DNA of 12,962 nucleotides from Promethearchaeota archaeon (GCA_016839905.1 JAEOTJ010000096.1:1-12962), one strand, 5' to 3'. Shown: positions 5,144-12,927, counted from the first letter of the stretch. Notes: a model not told the origin generated them from the sequence alone. Numbers and translations are program-made.

Positions 5144-7345
5144 ATGCCTTTAATTAATTCGATTCCAACAAAAATACCTAAACAATTACGAAGAGGTTTG
5201 AAAAATAATAAATATGATGATATAATTCTCTTTACTCTCTCAGTTTTTGGATACCATAAATTAAAAGAACTTATAAATGATCCTAGCAAGTCGATTGAAA
5301 ATAGGATGGACAAGACGATTTTTCTTAAATGGGCGGATGAATTAAAACAACAAGAATTTATTGAAGAATATGAAAAAAATAATGAGATTTACTATAAAAT
5401 AACTGATAAAGGTACTGAAGAATTTTTTAATCGTATAAAAGACTTACCATTTGTAAAACGCCTAAAATTTAAGTTTTCTGTAATAACTGGTCCAATACAA
5501 AAAAGTAATGAGAGTCAATCTATATCAAATCCACGACTTAAATTAAGCTATAGGGATTTTGTATTAGGTCTCTTGACAATTGCTTGGCGTTTAAATGAAA
5601 CCCTCGCACTTGGAGCTAAAATAATGAATTTAAACCCAGATGATAAAATTGCGATTGGTAAATATTATGATAGAAACGCAGAAATGTACCCTGAGAGAAC
5701 TGCTCTTCTATTTGAAGATGTCAAATATACCCATAAAGAGTTAAATGAATGGATCAATCGTTATGCAAACTACTTCCTTTCTCTTGGTTTAAAAAAGGGA
5801 GATGTAATAAATGTTCTATTAGAAAATCGTCCAGAATTAATGTTTATTATTGGAGCCATGGCAAAAACGGGTATTATTGCAGCATTGATTAATACAAATC
5901 AAAGAGAAGCATCCTTAGTGCATAGTTTAAAGCTTAATGATGTGAATCTTTATATTATTGGGGAAGAACTCATTAAGCCATTTGAAAAAGTAAAAACCAA
6001 ACTTGAATTAACAGGTAAAGAAAAGCTCTACTTTTTAGCTGATAAAGGAGAAATTGATACTCCTGAAGGTTACATTAATTTTAAAAGAGGGGTTAAAGAT
6101 CAAGATATAACCACTCCTTCAACTCTAGAAAATATCTACGGAAGAGATAACTATGCATATATATTTACTTCAGGAACCACAGGCCTTCCAAAGGCAGTTC
6201 CCACGAGAAATATGCATTCAATAAGTTCAATGTTATATTATTCTACATTCATATTGAACAATCAACCTGAAGATGTCATGTATATAACACTTCCTTTATA
6301 TCATAGTGGGGCCATGAATACCGCTTGGCCTGCTGCCTTGGGTAATGCATCAACGGTTGCTTTAAGGCGAAGGTTTAGTGCGAGTAATTTTTGGAAAGAT
6401 GCCATTAAATACAACGTAACGGTCTTTCATTACATTGGTGAAGTATGTAGATATCTCCTGAATCAACCTCCAAGTAAAGAAGAGCAAAGTCATAATGTTT
6501 ATAAAATGATGGGAAACGGAGTTAGGCCAGAATATTGGTCAGAATTTAAAGAAAGATTTGGAATAAAAGAAATATATGAGTATTATGGTGCAACCGAATA
6601 TAATAGTATTTTTATTAACATACTTAATAGAGATTTTACAGTTGGAGTAAATTTTTACCCTCACGCAATCGTTAAATATGATATCGATGCCGATGCTCCT
6701 ATTTTAGATGAAAATGGATTTTATCAAAAAGTAAAACCTAGTGAAGCAGGCTTGTTACTTTTAAAGATACTAAATATTATAACATTTGCGGGATATAAGG
6801 ATAAAAATGCAACTAAAAAAAAGGTGGTTGAAAATCCTTTTGGTAATAATGGAAAATGGGTAAATACGGGGGATATGATGCGAGATATGGGTTTTTACCA
6901 CATGCAATTCGTTGATCGTCTTGGAGATACTTATCGTTGGAAAGGAGAAAATGTATCTACTGCTGAAGTTGAAGATATCATCGCCCGTTTCAGGGAGGTT
7001 GACTTCTCCTCTGTATATGGTGTGAACATTCCTGGAACAGATGGAAAAGCTGGAATGGCTTCTATTCTTGCGACACGAGGTCATGATGAATTTGACTTTA
7101 AAGAATTCATGAAGTTATTAAAGGATAACTTACCAAAATATGCAATACCTAAATTTTTGCGCTTTATAACTAAATTATCAACAACAGCGACTTTAAAAAT
7201 TCAAAAATCTAAAATGAAAAAGGAAGGTTTTAACGTTAATATTACAGAGGACTCAATTCATGTGCTTTTACCGGGAAGCTCAGAATATATCCTTTTAACC
7301 AAAGAAATTCATAACAATATAATGAATGAAAAATATCAATTTTAA
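5144..7345 (+). CDS. FATP-type acyl-CoA synthetase (AMP-binding) with winged-helix-like N-terminal extension
   Basis: A 733-aa protein. Residues about 165-700 are an adenylate-forming domain that would activate a carboxylic acid with ATP and join it to CoA. Motifs seen are 'FTSGTTGLPK' (341-350), 'YGATE' (481-485), 'NTGD' (574-577) and 'DRLGDTYRWKGENVST' (591-606). 'TATLKIQK' (681-688) follows, with Lys685 as the likely catalytic lysine. The R-W-K-G-E-N-V-S-T form is typical of fatty acid transport proteins / very-long-chain acyl-CoA synthetases, so a fatty or other long acid is likely. Residues about 20-110 are extra: 'YDDIILFTLSVFGYHKLKEL', then helices, then 'IYYKITDKGTEEF' (82-94), which reads like the wing and last helix of PadR/MarR-like winged-helix domains. 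That could bind DNA or a partner; inferred only. ATG 5144 has GGAG 10 nt upstream. No signal peptide is visible. Confidence 0.88.
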   Translation: MPLINSIPTKIPKQLRRGLKNNKYDDIILFTLSVFGYHKLKELINDPSKSIENRMDKTIFLKWADELKQQEFIEEYEKNNEIYYKITDKGTEEFFNRIKDLPFVKRLKFKFSVITGPIQKSNESQSISNPRLKLSYRDFVLGLLTIAWRLNETLALGAKIMNLNPDDKIAIGKYYDRNAEMYPERTALLFEDVKYTHKELNEWINRYANYFLSLGLKKGDVINVLLENRPELMFIIGAMAKTGIIAALINTNQREASLVHSLKLNDVNLYIIGEELIKPFEKVKTKLELTGKEKLYFLADKGEIDTPEGYINFKRGVKDQDITTPSTLENIYGRDNYAYIFTSGTTGLPKAVPTRNMHSISSMLYYSTFILNNQPEDVMYITLPLYHSGAMNTAWPAALGNASTVALRRRFSASNFWKDAIKYNVTVFHYIGEVCRYLLNQPPSKEEQSHNVYKMMGNGVRPEYWSEFKERFGIKEIYEYYGATEYNSIFINILNRDFTVGVNFYPHAIVKYDIDADAPILDENGFYQKVKPSEAGLLLLKILNIITFAGYKDKNATKKKVVENPFGNNGKWVNTGDMMRDMGFYHMQFVDRLGDTYRWKGENVSTAEVEDIIARFREVDFSSVYGVNIPGTDGKAGMASILATRGHDEFDFKEFMKLLKDNLPKYAIPKFLRFITKLSTTATLKIQKSKMKKEGFNVNITEDSIHVLLPGSSEYILLTKEIHNNIMNEKYQF

Positions 7346-7346
7346 T
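7316..7346 (+). repeat. Left copy of a 31-bp direct repeat, at the 3' end of the acyl-CoA synthetase gene
   Basis: This stretch codes for the last nine residues (N-I-M-N-E-K-Y-Q-F) and stop codon. It matches 7972-8002 at 29 of 31 positions. The two copies bracket the 177-aa gene. The downstream 16-mer GAAATAATATTAAAAA also recurs (7361-7376 and 8040-8055). Confidence 0.85.
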
Positions 7347-7382
7347 TAATAGCTTTCCTTGAAATAATATTAAAAATAATCG

Positions 7383-7390
7383 TATATAAT
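7383..7390 (+). promoter_or_regulatory. TATA box of the 177-aa gene
   Basis: TATATAAT lies about 40 nt before ATG 7426, predicting a transcript start near 7412 and a leader of about 14 nt. GTGA at 7416-7419, 6 nt before the ATG, could be a weak ribosome-binding site. Confidence 0.4.
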
Positions 7391-7425
7391 AATAATAGTA
7401 ATAAAAAAAAAAAGTGTGAAATAAA

Positions 7426-7959
7426 ATGAGTGATATAAATTTTCCAATAGATAGTTCTGATTTAAGGTCAATAATACCTCCAGAAGAAGACATTATTTAT
7501 GATACTTACATGAAGGCTAATTTAACTTCTGGTAAAAAAAAGATTCAATTCATTTCGCATTTTTTAATGACTGAAAATGGCTTCTATTGGACAAATCCAG
7601 AACAAAATTCGATTTCACTATCCTTTCCTTTAATAATTCTCCATAGACAAAATCCTGAATTACTATATTCAGATTGGATTGATATTAAGGACATAGAAGA
7701 GAACAAAATTAGGGTAGGTTCAACCGATCATTTTACATTGTTTAGAAATGATGAGATGGAAACCGAAGAAGACCATGCGATAAGAGTAAAAGCATTTGCT
7801 TTAAAAATGTGGCCTAATGTAATTGTTAAGTGTACTAATTGGCTAAATCAATATGAATATGATCTCTCAATTACGAATAAAAAAAAGAACGGTGTTAGAA
7901 AGAAACTAAAAAGAGCTAATAAAAAATATGATAAAGCAAAAAAGGAAATGGGGATTTAA
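7426..7959 (+). CDS. Uncharacterised 177-aa protein, possible PH-like fold with Lys-rich tail
   Basis: I do not recognise a family with certainty. Residues 12-30 ('DLRSIIPPEEDIIYDTYMK'), the strand-rich stretch 40-72 ('FISHFLMTENGFYWTN') and 'WIDIKDIEENKIRVG' (84-98) resemble the strand pattern of prokaryotic PH-like domains, in which 'I.PE..I.Y' leads into a beta sandwich. That is an inference from pattern. Residues 113-145 are helical, and 151-175 form a very basic tail ('KKKNGVRKKLKRANKKYDK') that could contact nucleic acid or acidic lipid heads. There is no signal peptide or membrane segment. It begins 80 nt after the acyl-CoA synthetase with its own TATA box, and is bracketed by a 31-bp direct repeat copying the end of that gene, so it may be a late arrival here. 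Confidence 0.75.
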   Translation: MSDINFPIDSSDLRSIIPPEEDIIYDTYMKANLTSGKKKIQFISHFLMTENGFYWTNPEQNSISLSFPLIILHRQNPELLYSDWIDIKDIEENKIRVGSTDHFTLFRNDEMETEEDHAIRVKAFALKMWPNVIVKCTNWLNQYEYDLSITNKKKNGVRKKLKRANKKYDKAKKEMGI

Positions 7960-7971
7960 TTAAAAAAAGAG

Positions 7972-8002
7972 AATATCATGAATGAAAAATATCCATTTTA
8001 AT
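7972..8002 (+). repeat. Right copy of the 31-bp direct repeat
   Basis: This copy reads N-I-M-N-E-K-Y-P-F and stop, one residue different from the acyl-CoA synthetase tail, and differs at 2 of 31 bases from 7316-7346. It lies 12 nt after the stop of the 177-aa gene and happens to be in the same frame. No further part of the synthetase is present, so it is an orphan 3' end. Confidence 0.85.
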
Positions 8003-8029
8003 ATCCTTATTCATTGAGAGCGTGAATAG

Positions 8030-8060
8030 AAAAAAAAAAGAAATAATATTAAAAAAAAAA
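8030..8060 (-). terminator. Tandem T10 runs ending the carA-carB-RAM operon
   Basis: On the minus strand, two runs of ten T (8060-8051 and 8039-8030) start 4 nt after the stop of the RAM-domain gene. Tandem T-runs are a strong form of the archaeal intrinsic terminator. Confidence 0.6.
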
Positions 8061-8064
8061 GAAT

Positions 8065-8352
8065 TTATTCAAAAGGAAAATTTGGCTTAGTTCCACAAAG
8101 TGTAGTAGTTTCCTCTATCCATTGTGATAATTCTTCATCAATCCTGCAATACGTCACAATTTTATCTAAATCTTGAAGTTCTGCGAAAGCACATTCAATA
8201 ATAAGATCCCAACCTCCATAGATTGGAGTGGCGTAAGTTACTTCCCAATTTTCATCAGCTTCTTTTGATTTTAATCCTTTTAGCTTTTCTACCAATTGCC
8301 ATTCTTTTCCAATTATTTTTAGTCTTATTAAAATATATCCTCGATAAGAAAT
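8065..8352 (-). CDS. Stand-alone RAM (Lrp/AsnC ligand-binding) domain protein, probable non-AUG start
   Basis: The fold is that of the ligand-binding half of Lrp/AsnC regulators, without the DNA-binding half. Key parts are the first strand 'YRGYILIRLK', 'YATPIYGGWDLIIECAF' around the conserved Gly and Asp, 'LDKIVTYCRID', and the closing strand 'ETTTLCGTKPN'. Such proteins bind amino acids or pair with full Lrp proteins. The first conventional start is TTG 8295-8293 (76 aa), but it would remove the first strand. The frame stays open upstream to a TAA and has no ATG, GTG or TTG there; ATT at 8352-8350 gives 95 aa and has GAGGT 10 nt before it. I therefore place the start at ATT, as inference. 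A frameshift in the upstream A8 tracts or a 5' truncation are alternatives. It lies 68 nt after carB on the same strand, suggesting amino-acid sensing linked to carbamoyl phosphate use. Confidence 0.7.
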   Translation of the reverse strand: MSYRGYILIRLKIIGKEWQLVEKLKGLKSKEADENWEVTYATPIYGGWDLIIECAFAELQDLDKIVTYCRIDEELSQWIEETTTLCGTKPNFPFE

Positions 8353-8420
8353 TTCTTTACAACCTCTTTTTTTTAGTTTTTTTTACTTAAATTTTTAAAA
8401 TATAATAAAAGTTTTTATTA

Positions 8421-11400
8421 TTACCAATAAATCTCTTTTAATTCCGATTGATATTCGTTTAGAGACTTAACCTTTAAAGGTTTTTCACGCACATTTTCAA
8501 TCGCATCTATTATGGCTTTTGCTAATTGTAGATTAATTATGACTGGGATGTTATAATCTACTGCCATTCTCCTGATCTTATACTCATCCTCGATGACTCT
8601 CCTGAATTTTTCCTCTACCGTAGTTGGTAGGGGAATGTTAATGACCATATCAATATTCCCTGTCTGCATGCATTCCATTATATTAGGCTCTTTACCAACT
8701 TCATGAACTTTATATAAACGTACGGCGTTAATACCATTATCTTTGAGAGCTATTGCAGTATTTTCAGTCGCAAAAATCGTGAAACCTAATGAAATGATTT
8801 TTTTCGCCAAAGGGATAAGTTCTCTCTTTTGTTCATCTCCACCGATTGAGATCAGGATATTACCCCCATCTATAGGAATGTATTGCTCGGCAGCTTCTAA
8901 AGCTTTCATCAAGGCACTTGGAAAATCGTCATCGATAATCGCGGTTTCTCCTGTTGAATTCATTTCTACCGAGAGAATTGGGTCTGCGTCATCTAACCGC
9001 ATAAAAGAGAACATTGGGGATTTTACTCCAACATAATCTCCATATGGCAAATTTAAAAGCCGTTCGGGTATTTTTTCTCCCATTATAACCTCGGCAGCTA
9101 ATTTCATCAGATTTATTCCTCTCACTTTAGATACATAAGGCATGCTTCTACTAGAGCGTAAATTACACTCAATGACGAAGACTTGCTCATTTTTAACCAG
9201 ATACTGCACATTAAAAGGACCTTGAATTTTCAGTGCAAGAGCTATTCTTTGTGTATAATCTTCAATTTGAGATTTCACATTATCAGAAATAGTCTGAGGT
9301 GGAATTGCCATAGTGGCATCGCCTGAATGCACTCCTGCGTTTTCTATATGTTCCACAATGGCTCCAATGAGTACTTTATCAACGTCACATATTCCATCAC
9401 ATTCTACTTCAAGCGAATCCGTAAAAAACTTTGTCATCACGACGGGGTATTCACTAGATACCGCTGCCGCTAAATCAAGCGTGTCTTTTAACGTTTTCTC
9501 ATCGTAAGAAACTCTCATAGCAGCTCCACTTAATACATAAGAAGGTCTTACCAAAACGGGATAGCCTACTTTTTTAGCAAATTTAAGTGCCTCTTCATTA
9601 GTAGTTAGCATCGCCCATTCTGGTTGTTTTATGTTGAGCTGATCAAGAAGACTACTGAATTTTGATCTATCCTCTGCCATATCTACACGTGAGCCATGAG
9701 TTCCTAAGATATTAATACCTGCTTTGCGGTAAAATTCAGAGTATTTTGCAAATTTTGCTGCAAGATTCTGAGCGATTTGACCTCCAGCATTCAAAACTAT
9801 TCCATAAGCTTTTTCGAGTTCACAAATATCTAAGACTCTTTCGCCGGAAAGCTCCTCGAAGTATAGGCGGTCTGGAACGTCATAATCGCTTGAGACTGTC
9901 TCAGGATTATAATTCACAATGATGGCCATATCTACATCTAATTTCTGAAGCCCCCATACACAATTCACCGTACCCCAGTCAAATTCACAACTGGCACCTA
10001 TTCGATATGTTCCACAGCCTAATACGATGATTTTTTTAAGATTCTGCTTTTCTTCTTCATCATAATCTATATCGTGTTTATTACCCCAATAAGTAAGGTA
10101 TAAATAATTCCGTGTAGGCACACATTGGCCAGCTAATGTATCAATTTGCTTTACATAAGGTACGATATTATATCTTTTTCTTAACCTTCTAACAGTTGGA
10201 GTATCTAATCCCATTATTTTAGCGATTTGGCCGTCCGAAAATCCGTAGCGCTTAGCTTTTAATAGATGATATTGCTTATCTTCATCAGAAGAACCTAGAA
10301 AATCTAGATTTTTTAAATCTTGTTCAATATCAACTATATTCTTTAATTTATATAGAAACCATTTATCCACCATCGACCTTTCATATATTTCATCAATAGA
10401 GATTCCTCTTTTAATCGCCTCGCCAATTCTTAAAAACCTTAAATCAGTTGGATTCCTCAATTCATACTTTAATTCATTGATGTCTTCAATAGGTTTTAGA
10501 TCATTCGCGACAAAGCCTTTTAGTCCTATATCAAGCATGCGTATCGCTTTTTGTATTACTTCTTCAAAATTGCGTCCTATACTCATGCATTCTCCGACTC
10601 CTTTCATTTGTGGTCCGATGCGCCTGTCAACTTTTTCAAATTTAGTCAAATCCCATCGTGGATACTTTCCTACCATATAATCTGTTGCGGGCTCGAAGTT
10701 TGCCGTGGTTTTAAGAGTTATCTGATTTTTTAACTCGGGTAAAGTGTAGCCTATCGCAACTTTAGCAGCAATATAGGCCAAGGGATATCCTGTGGCTTTT
10801 GATGCAAGAGCAGACGATCTGGATAATCTAGCATTGATTTCAATTGCTCTGTGCTTCTTAGAAAAAGGGTCTAACGCCCATTGTATGTTACATTCTCCTA
10901 TTACGCCAACAGCACGAGTAGCTCTAATGGAAGCTGACCTAAGCATTTGCAATTCATCATCAGGAAGTGTCTGAGCGGGTGCAACTACGATTGAATCTCC
11001 GGTGTGTATACCACAAGGATCAACATTCTCCATACTACAATTAATAAAACAATTATCATCCGCATCTCTAAGGATTTCAAATTCAATCTCCTTCCATCCC
11101 CAAACACTTTCTTCAATTAAAATTTGATGTATTCTCGACTGAGCTAATCCTCTCTTTGCCACTCTTTCAAATTGCTCCCAATTGTGTATGATTCCAGAAC
11201 CCTTACCTCCTAAGACATAAGCTACCCTTAACATTAAAGGGAATCCGAGTTCTTCTGCCATTGCTTTGGCATCCTTGTAATTATTTACTGCTTTACTCTT
11301 ACAAACAGGACAATCTGCTTCGACCATTGCTTTAACAAAGAGGTCCCTATCTTCAGTGGCTTCAATTGCCTCAATTGGTGTCCCTAAGACTTTGATATTA

Positions 11401-11732
11401 TATTTTTCGAGAATCCCTGCTTCATGCAGCTCAACAGCAACATTTAACCCTGTTTGACCACCAAATGATGTACATATTCCATCGGGCCTTTCCTTTTTGA
11501 TAATTTCCTCAACATATTTTATATTAATGGGTTGTAAATAGATCTGATCCGCCATCTGCGGGTCAGTTTGTATCGTAGCAATATTTGGGTTAACAAGGAC
11601 AGTATAAATCCCTTCTTGGTTTAAGGCCTTAAGTACTTGGCTTCCTGAATAATCAAATTCGCCAGCTTGTCCAATTCTCACAGCTCCAGAGCCTAATATT
11701 AAAACTTTTTTTAATGATTTATCTAAAGGCAC
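8421..11732 (-). CDS. carB: Carbamoyl-phosphate synthase large subunit, eukaryote-like type
   Basis: A 1103-aa protein, full length for the family. It makes carbamoyl phosphate from bicarbonate, ammonia and two ATP for arginine and pyrimidine synthesis. The first synthetase half (about 1-410) holds 'GSGAVRIGQAGEFDYSG', 'RVAYVLGGKGSG' (169-180), 'MENVDPCGIHTGDSIVVAP' (234-252) and 'EINARLSRSSALASKATG'. A helical oligomerisation part follows, with 'GFSDGQIAKIMG' (497-508) and 'VKQIDTLAG' (527-535). The second half (about 565-940) has 'CEFDW', 'NPETVSSDYD', 'RPSYVLSGAAMR' (729-740), 'NAGVHSGDATM' (798-808) and 'ECNLRSSRS' (855-863). The MGS-like allosteric domain is at about 950-1090. 'ECNLRxSRS', 'GGQIxxNLA' and 'SGDAT' are forms seen in CPS1/CAD and some bacteria, unlike the E. 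coli 'VNPRAARTVP' form. The start is GTG 11732-11730, with a perfect Shine-Dalgarno inside the end of carA. Confidence 0.97.
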   Translation of the reverse strand: MPLDKSLKKVLILGSGAVRIGQAGEFDYSGSQVLKALNQEGIYTVLVNPNIATIQTDPQMADQIYLQPINIKYVEEIIKKERPDGICTSFGGQTGLNVAVELHEAGILEKYNIKVLGTPIEAIEATEDRDLFVKAMVEADCPVCKSKAVNNYKDAKAMAEELGFPLMLRVAYVLGGKGSGIIHNWEQFERVAKRGLAQSRIHQILIEESVWGWKEIEFEILRDADDNCFINCSMENVDPCGIHTGDSIVVAPAQTLPDDELQMLRSASIRATRAVGVIGECNIQWALDPFSKKHRAIEINARLSRSSALASKATGYPLAYIAAKVAIGYTLPELKNQITLKTTANFEPATDYMVGKYPRWDLTKFEKVDRRIGPQMKGVGECMSIGRNFEEVIQKAIRMLDIGLKGFVANDLKPIEDINELKYELRNPTDLRFLRIGEAIKRGISIDEIYERSMVDKWFLYKLKNIVDIEQDLKNLDFLGSSDEDKQYHLLKAKRYGFSDGQIAKIMGLDTPTVRRLRKRYNIVPYVKQIDTLAGQCVPTRNYLYLTYWGNKHDIDYDEEEKQNLKKIIVLGCGTYRIGASCEFDWGTVNCVWGLQKLDVDMAIIVNYNPETVSSDYDVPDRLYFEELSGERVLDICELEKAYGIVLNAGGQIAQNLAAKFAKYSEFYRKAGINILGTHGSRVDMAEDRSKFSSLLDQLNIKQPEWAMLTTNEEALKFAKKVGYPVLVRPSYVLSGAAMRVSYDEKTLKDTLDLAAAVSSEYPVVMTKFFTDSLEVECDGICDVDKVLIGAIVEHIENAGVHSGDATMAIPPQTISDNVKSQIEDYTQRIALALKIQGPFNVQYLVKNEQVFVIECNLRSSRSMPYVSKVRGINLMKLAAEVIMGEKIPERLLNLPYGDYVGVKSPMFSFMRLDDADPILSVEMNSTGETAIIDDDFPSALMKALEAAEQYIPIDGGNILISIGGDEQKRELIPLAKKIISLGFTIFATENTAIALKDNGINAVRLYKVHEVGKEPNIMECMQTGNIDMVINIPLPTTVEEKFRRVIEDEYKIRRMAVDYNIPVIINLQLAKAIIDAIENVREKPLKVKSLNEYQSELKEIYW

Positions 11733-11736
11733 CTTT

Positions 11737-12870
11737 TTACACCTCCAATAATTTAATAAATTTATTAAAAATCATTTCCTTCATATCTAATGCTCCAGGC
11801 GAGGCTTCAGGATTAAACCCTACTGAGAAGACTGGTTTACTCTCGTGGATTAACCCTTCATTTGTATCATCGTCTTTATCATAGAAATATTGCTTAAAGC
11901 CTGCTTTCTCAACATCTTTCAGGCAAAAGGCATGATTTTGAAATGTAATATAGCAATGCCCGGTGGCGGACTCAACAGTAGTCCTGCCCCCTCTATGTTC
12001 TGCGGTCATTTTATAATAATCAGCATCCGCAGCTAAACCTATTAAAACATTCCCCAACCCAATTCCCATTGTAGGAATATTATTTTCGATTAATTGTTTA
12101 ATAGTATTAATTGAATCATTTAATAATGAAGGATTTCCCGGACCATTTGATACTAAAATCCCATTAGGTTTTAACTCCATGATTTTTTCATAAGATGAGT
12201 CATACGGAACTATAATTACTTCACAAGATTTAGCAAGTAAGGTTCTTATAATATTATTTTTGACACCTAAATCAATTATTACCACCTTACACTGTGGTTC
12301 TTGAGGAGTATATGTAATAATTTCATTCACTGAAACATCTTTAGTAAGGTTTCTTTGACTGATATATTCAACATTTTTTATTTCTTCTTTTAATTTTTCA
12401 ATATCAGGCTTCTCTCCCTTATTAAATGTTTGAATCAAAGCAATTTGGCTTCCTTTTTCAACAAGCATTTGAGTTAACATTCTCGTGTCAATCCATTGGA
12501 TACCCGGGATATTTTCTTCAATCATCCAGTCTTCTAGAGTACGAACACTTTCATAATGGTGTGGAGTTTCACAGTATTCATTGACAATCATTCCCTTTAA
12601 GTGAGTTGTATTTGACTCAAATTTTTTTAATATACCATAATCATCCTTATCCTTATTGGGAACCCCAAAATTACCTATACAGGGATATGTAAATAGCACG
12701 ATTTTATCTCTATATGTCGAGTCTGTTAATATCTCAACATAACCTGAACCAGGAATACATGTGAAAGTCATTTCACCTACAACTTTATTTGTAGCTCCAA
12801 AACCTATTCCCTCGAAATAAGTCCCATCTTGTAATATTAATATAGCTGGTTTTTCAGTTTTATAGATCAT
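11737..12870 (-). CDS. carA: Carbamoyl-phosphate synthase small subunit with inactivated glutaminase site
   Basis: A 377-aa protein from ATG 12870-12868; an in-frame TTG three codons upstream is less likely. The N-terminal CarA domain (about 1-150) is normal: 'LQDGTYFEGIGFGAT', 'LTYP-CIGN'-like 'FTYPCIGNFG' (60-69), 'DTRMLT'. The class I amidotransferase fold follows (about 193-375) with 'SNGPGNP' (241-247), 'FQNHAF' (310-315) and 'TNEGLIHESKPVFSV'. The catalytic elbow, normally G-I-C-L-G-H-Q, reads G-I-G-L-G-N-V (269-275). The nucleophile is Gly271 (codon GGG, 12058-12060), the next His is Asn and the glutamine-binding Gln is Val. The catalytic His of 'VQFHPE' is Asn353 (AAT, 11812-11814); Glu355 remains. 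Glutamine hydrolysis should be impossible, so the subunit is probably structural and the enzyme ammonia-dependent, as in vertebrate CPS1. The reading frame is otherwise intact. Confidence 0.95.
   Translation of the reverse strand: MIYKTEKPAILILQDGTYFEGIGFGATNKVVGEMTFTCIPGSGYVEILTDSTYRDKIVLFTYPCIGNFGVPNKDKDDYGILKKFESNTTHLKGMIVNEYCETPHHYESVRTLEDWMIEENIPGIQWIDTRMLTQMLVEKGSQIALIQTFNKGEKPDIEKLKEEIKNVEYISQRNLTKDVSVNEIITYTPQEPQCKVVIIDLGVKNNIIRTLLAKSCEVIIVPYDSSYEKIMELKPNGILVSNGPGNPSLLNDSINTIKQLIENNIPTMGIGLGNVLIGLAADADYYKMTAEHRGGRTTVESATGHCYITFQNHAFCLKDVEKAGFKQYFYDKDDDTNEGLIHESKPVFSVGFNPEASPGALDMKEMIFNKFIKLLEV
11740..11746 (-). promoter_or_regulatory. Shine-Dalgarno of carB inside the carA 3' end
   Basis: GGAGGTG (minus strand) lies 7 nt before the carB GTG and overlaps the last codons and the first base of the stop of carA. 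Only 4 nt separate the two reading frames. This fixes the carB start and implies translational coupling, keeping the two subunits in balance. Confidence 0.9.
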
Positions 12871-12927
12871 AGTTCTCAAAATAATATTTGTTTATCAACA
12901 AAAGATAATATAACTAATTTAGCCACG

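Noticed and set aside
6770..7493. Minus-strand frames opposite the acyl-CoA synthetase and the start of the 177-aa gene
   Set aside because: Antisense shadows; the second crosses the intergenic A-run as a run of Tyr and Phe, with no promoter or start signal.
10100..10260. A helix-turn-helix regulator fused into CarB ('GFSDGQIAKIMG')
   Set aside because: This is the normal oligomerisation-domain motif of CarB, present across the family.
8743..10974. Several 60-97 codon plus-strand frames opposite carB
   Set aside because: carB is complete and conserved on the minus strand; these frames show only shadow composition.
11737..12870. carA as a pseudogene because of its lost active site
   Set aside because: The frame is uninterrupted, structural motifs and Glu355 are kept, and it is tightly coupled to carB by a perfect Shine-Dalgarno; a retained structural subunit explains this better.
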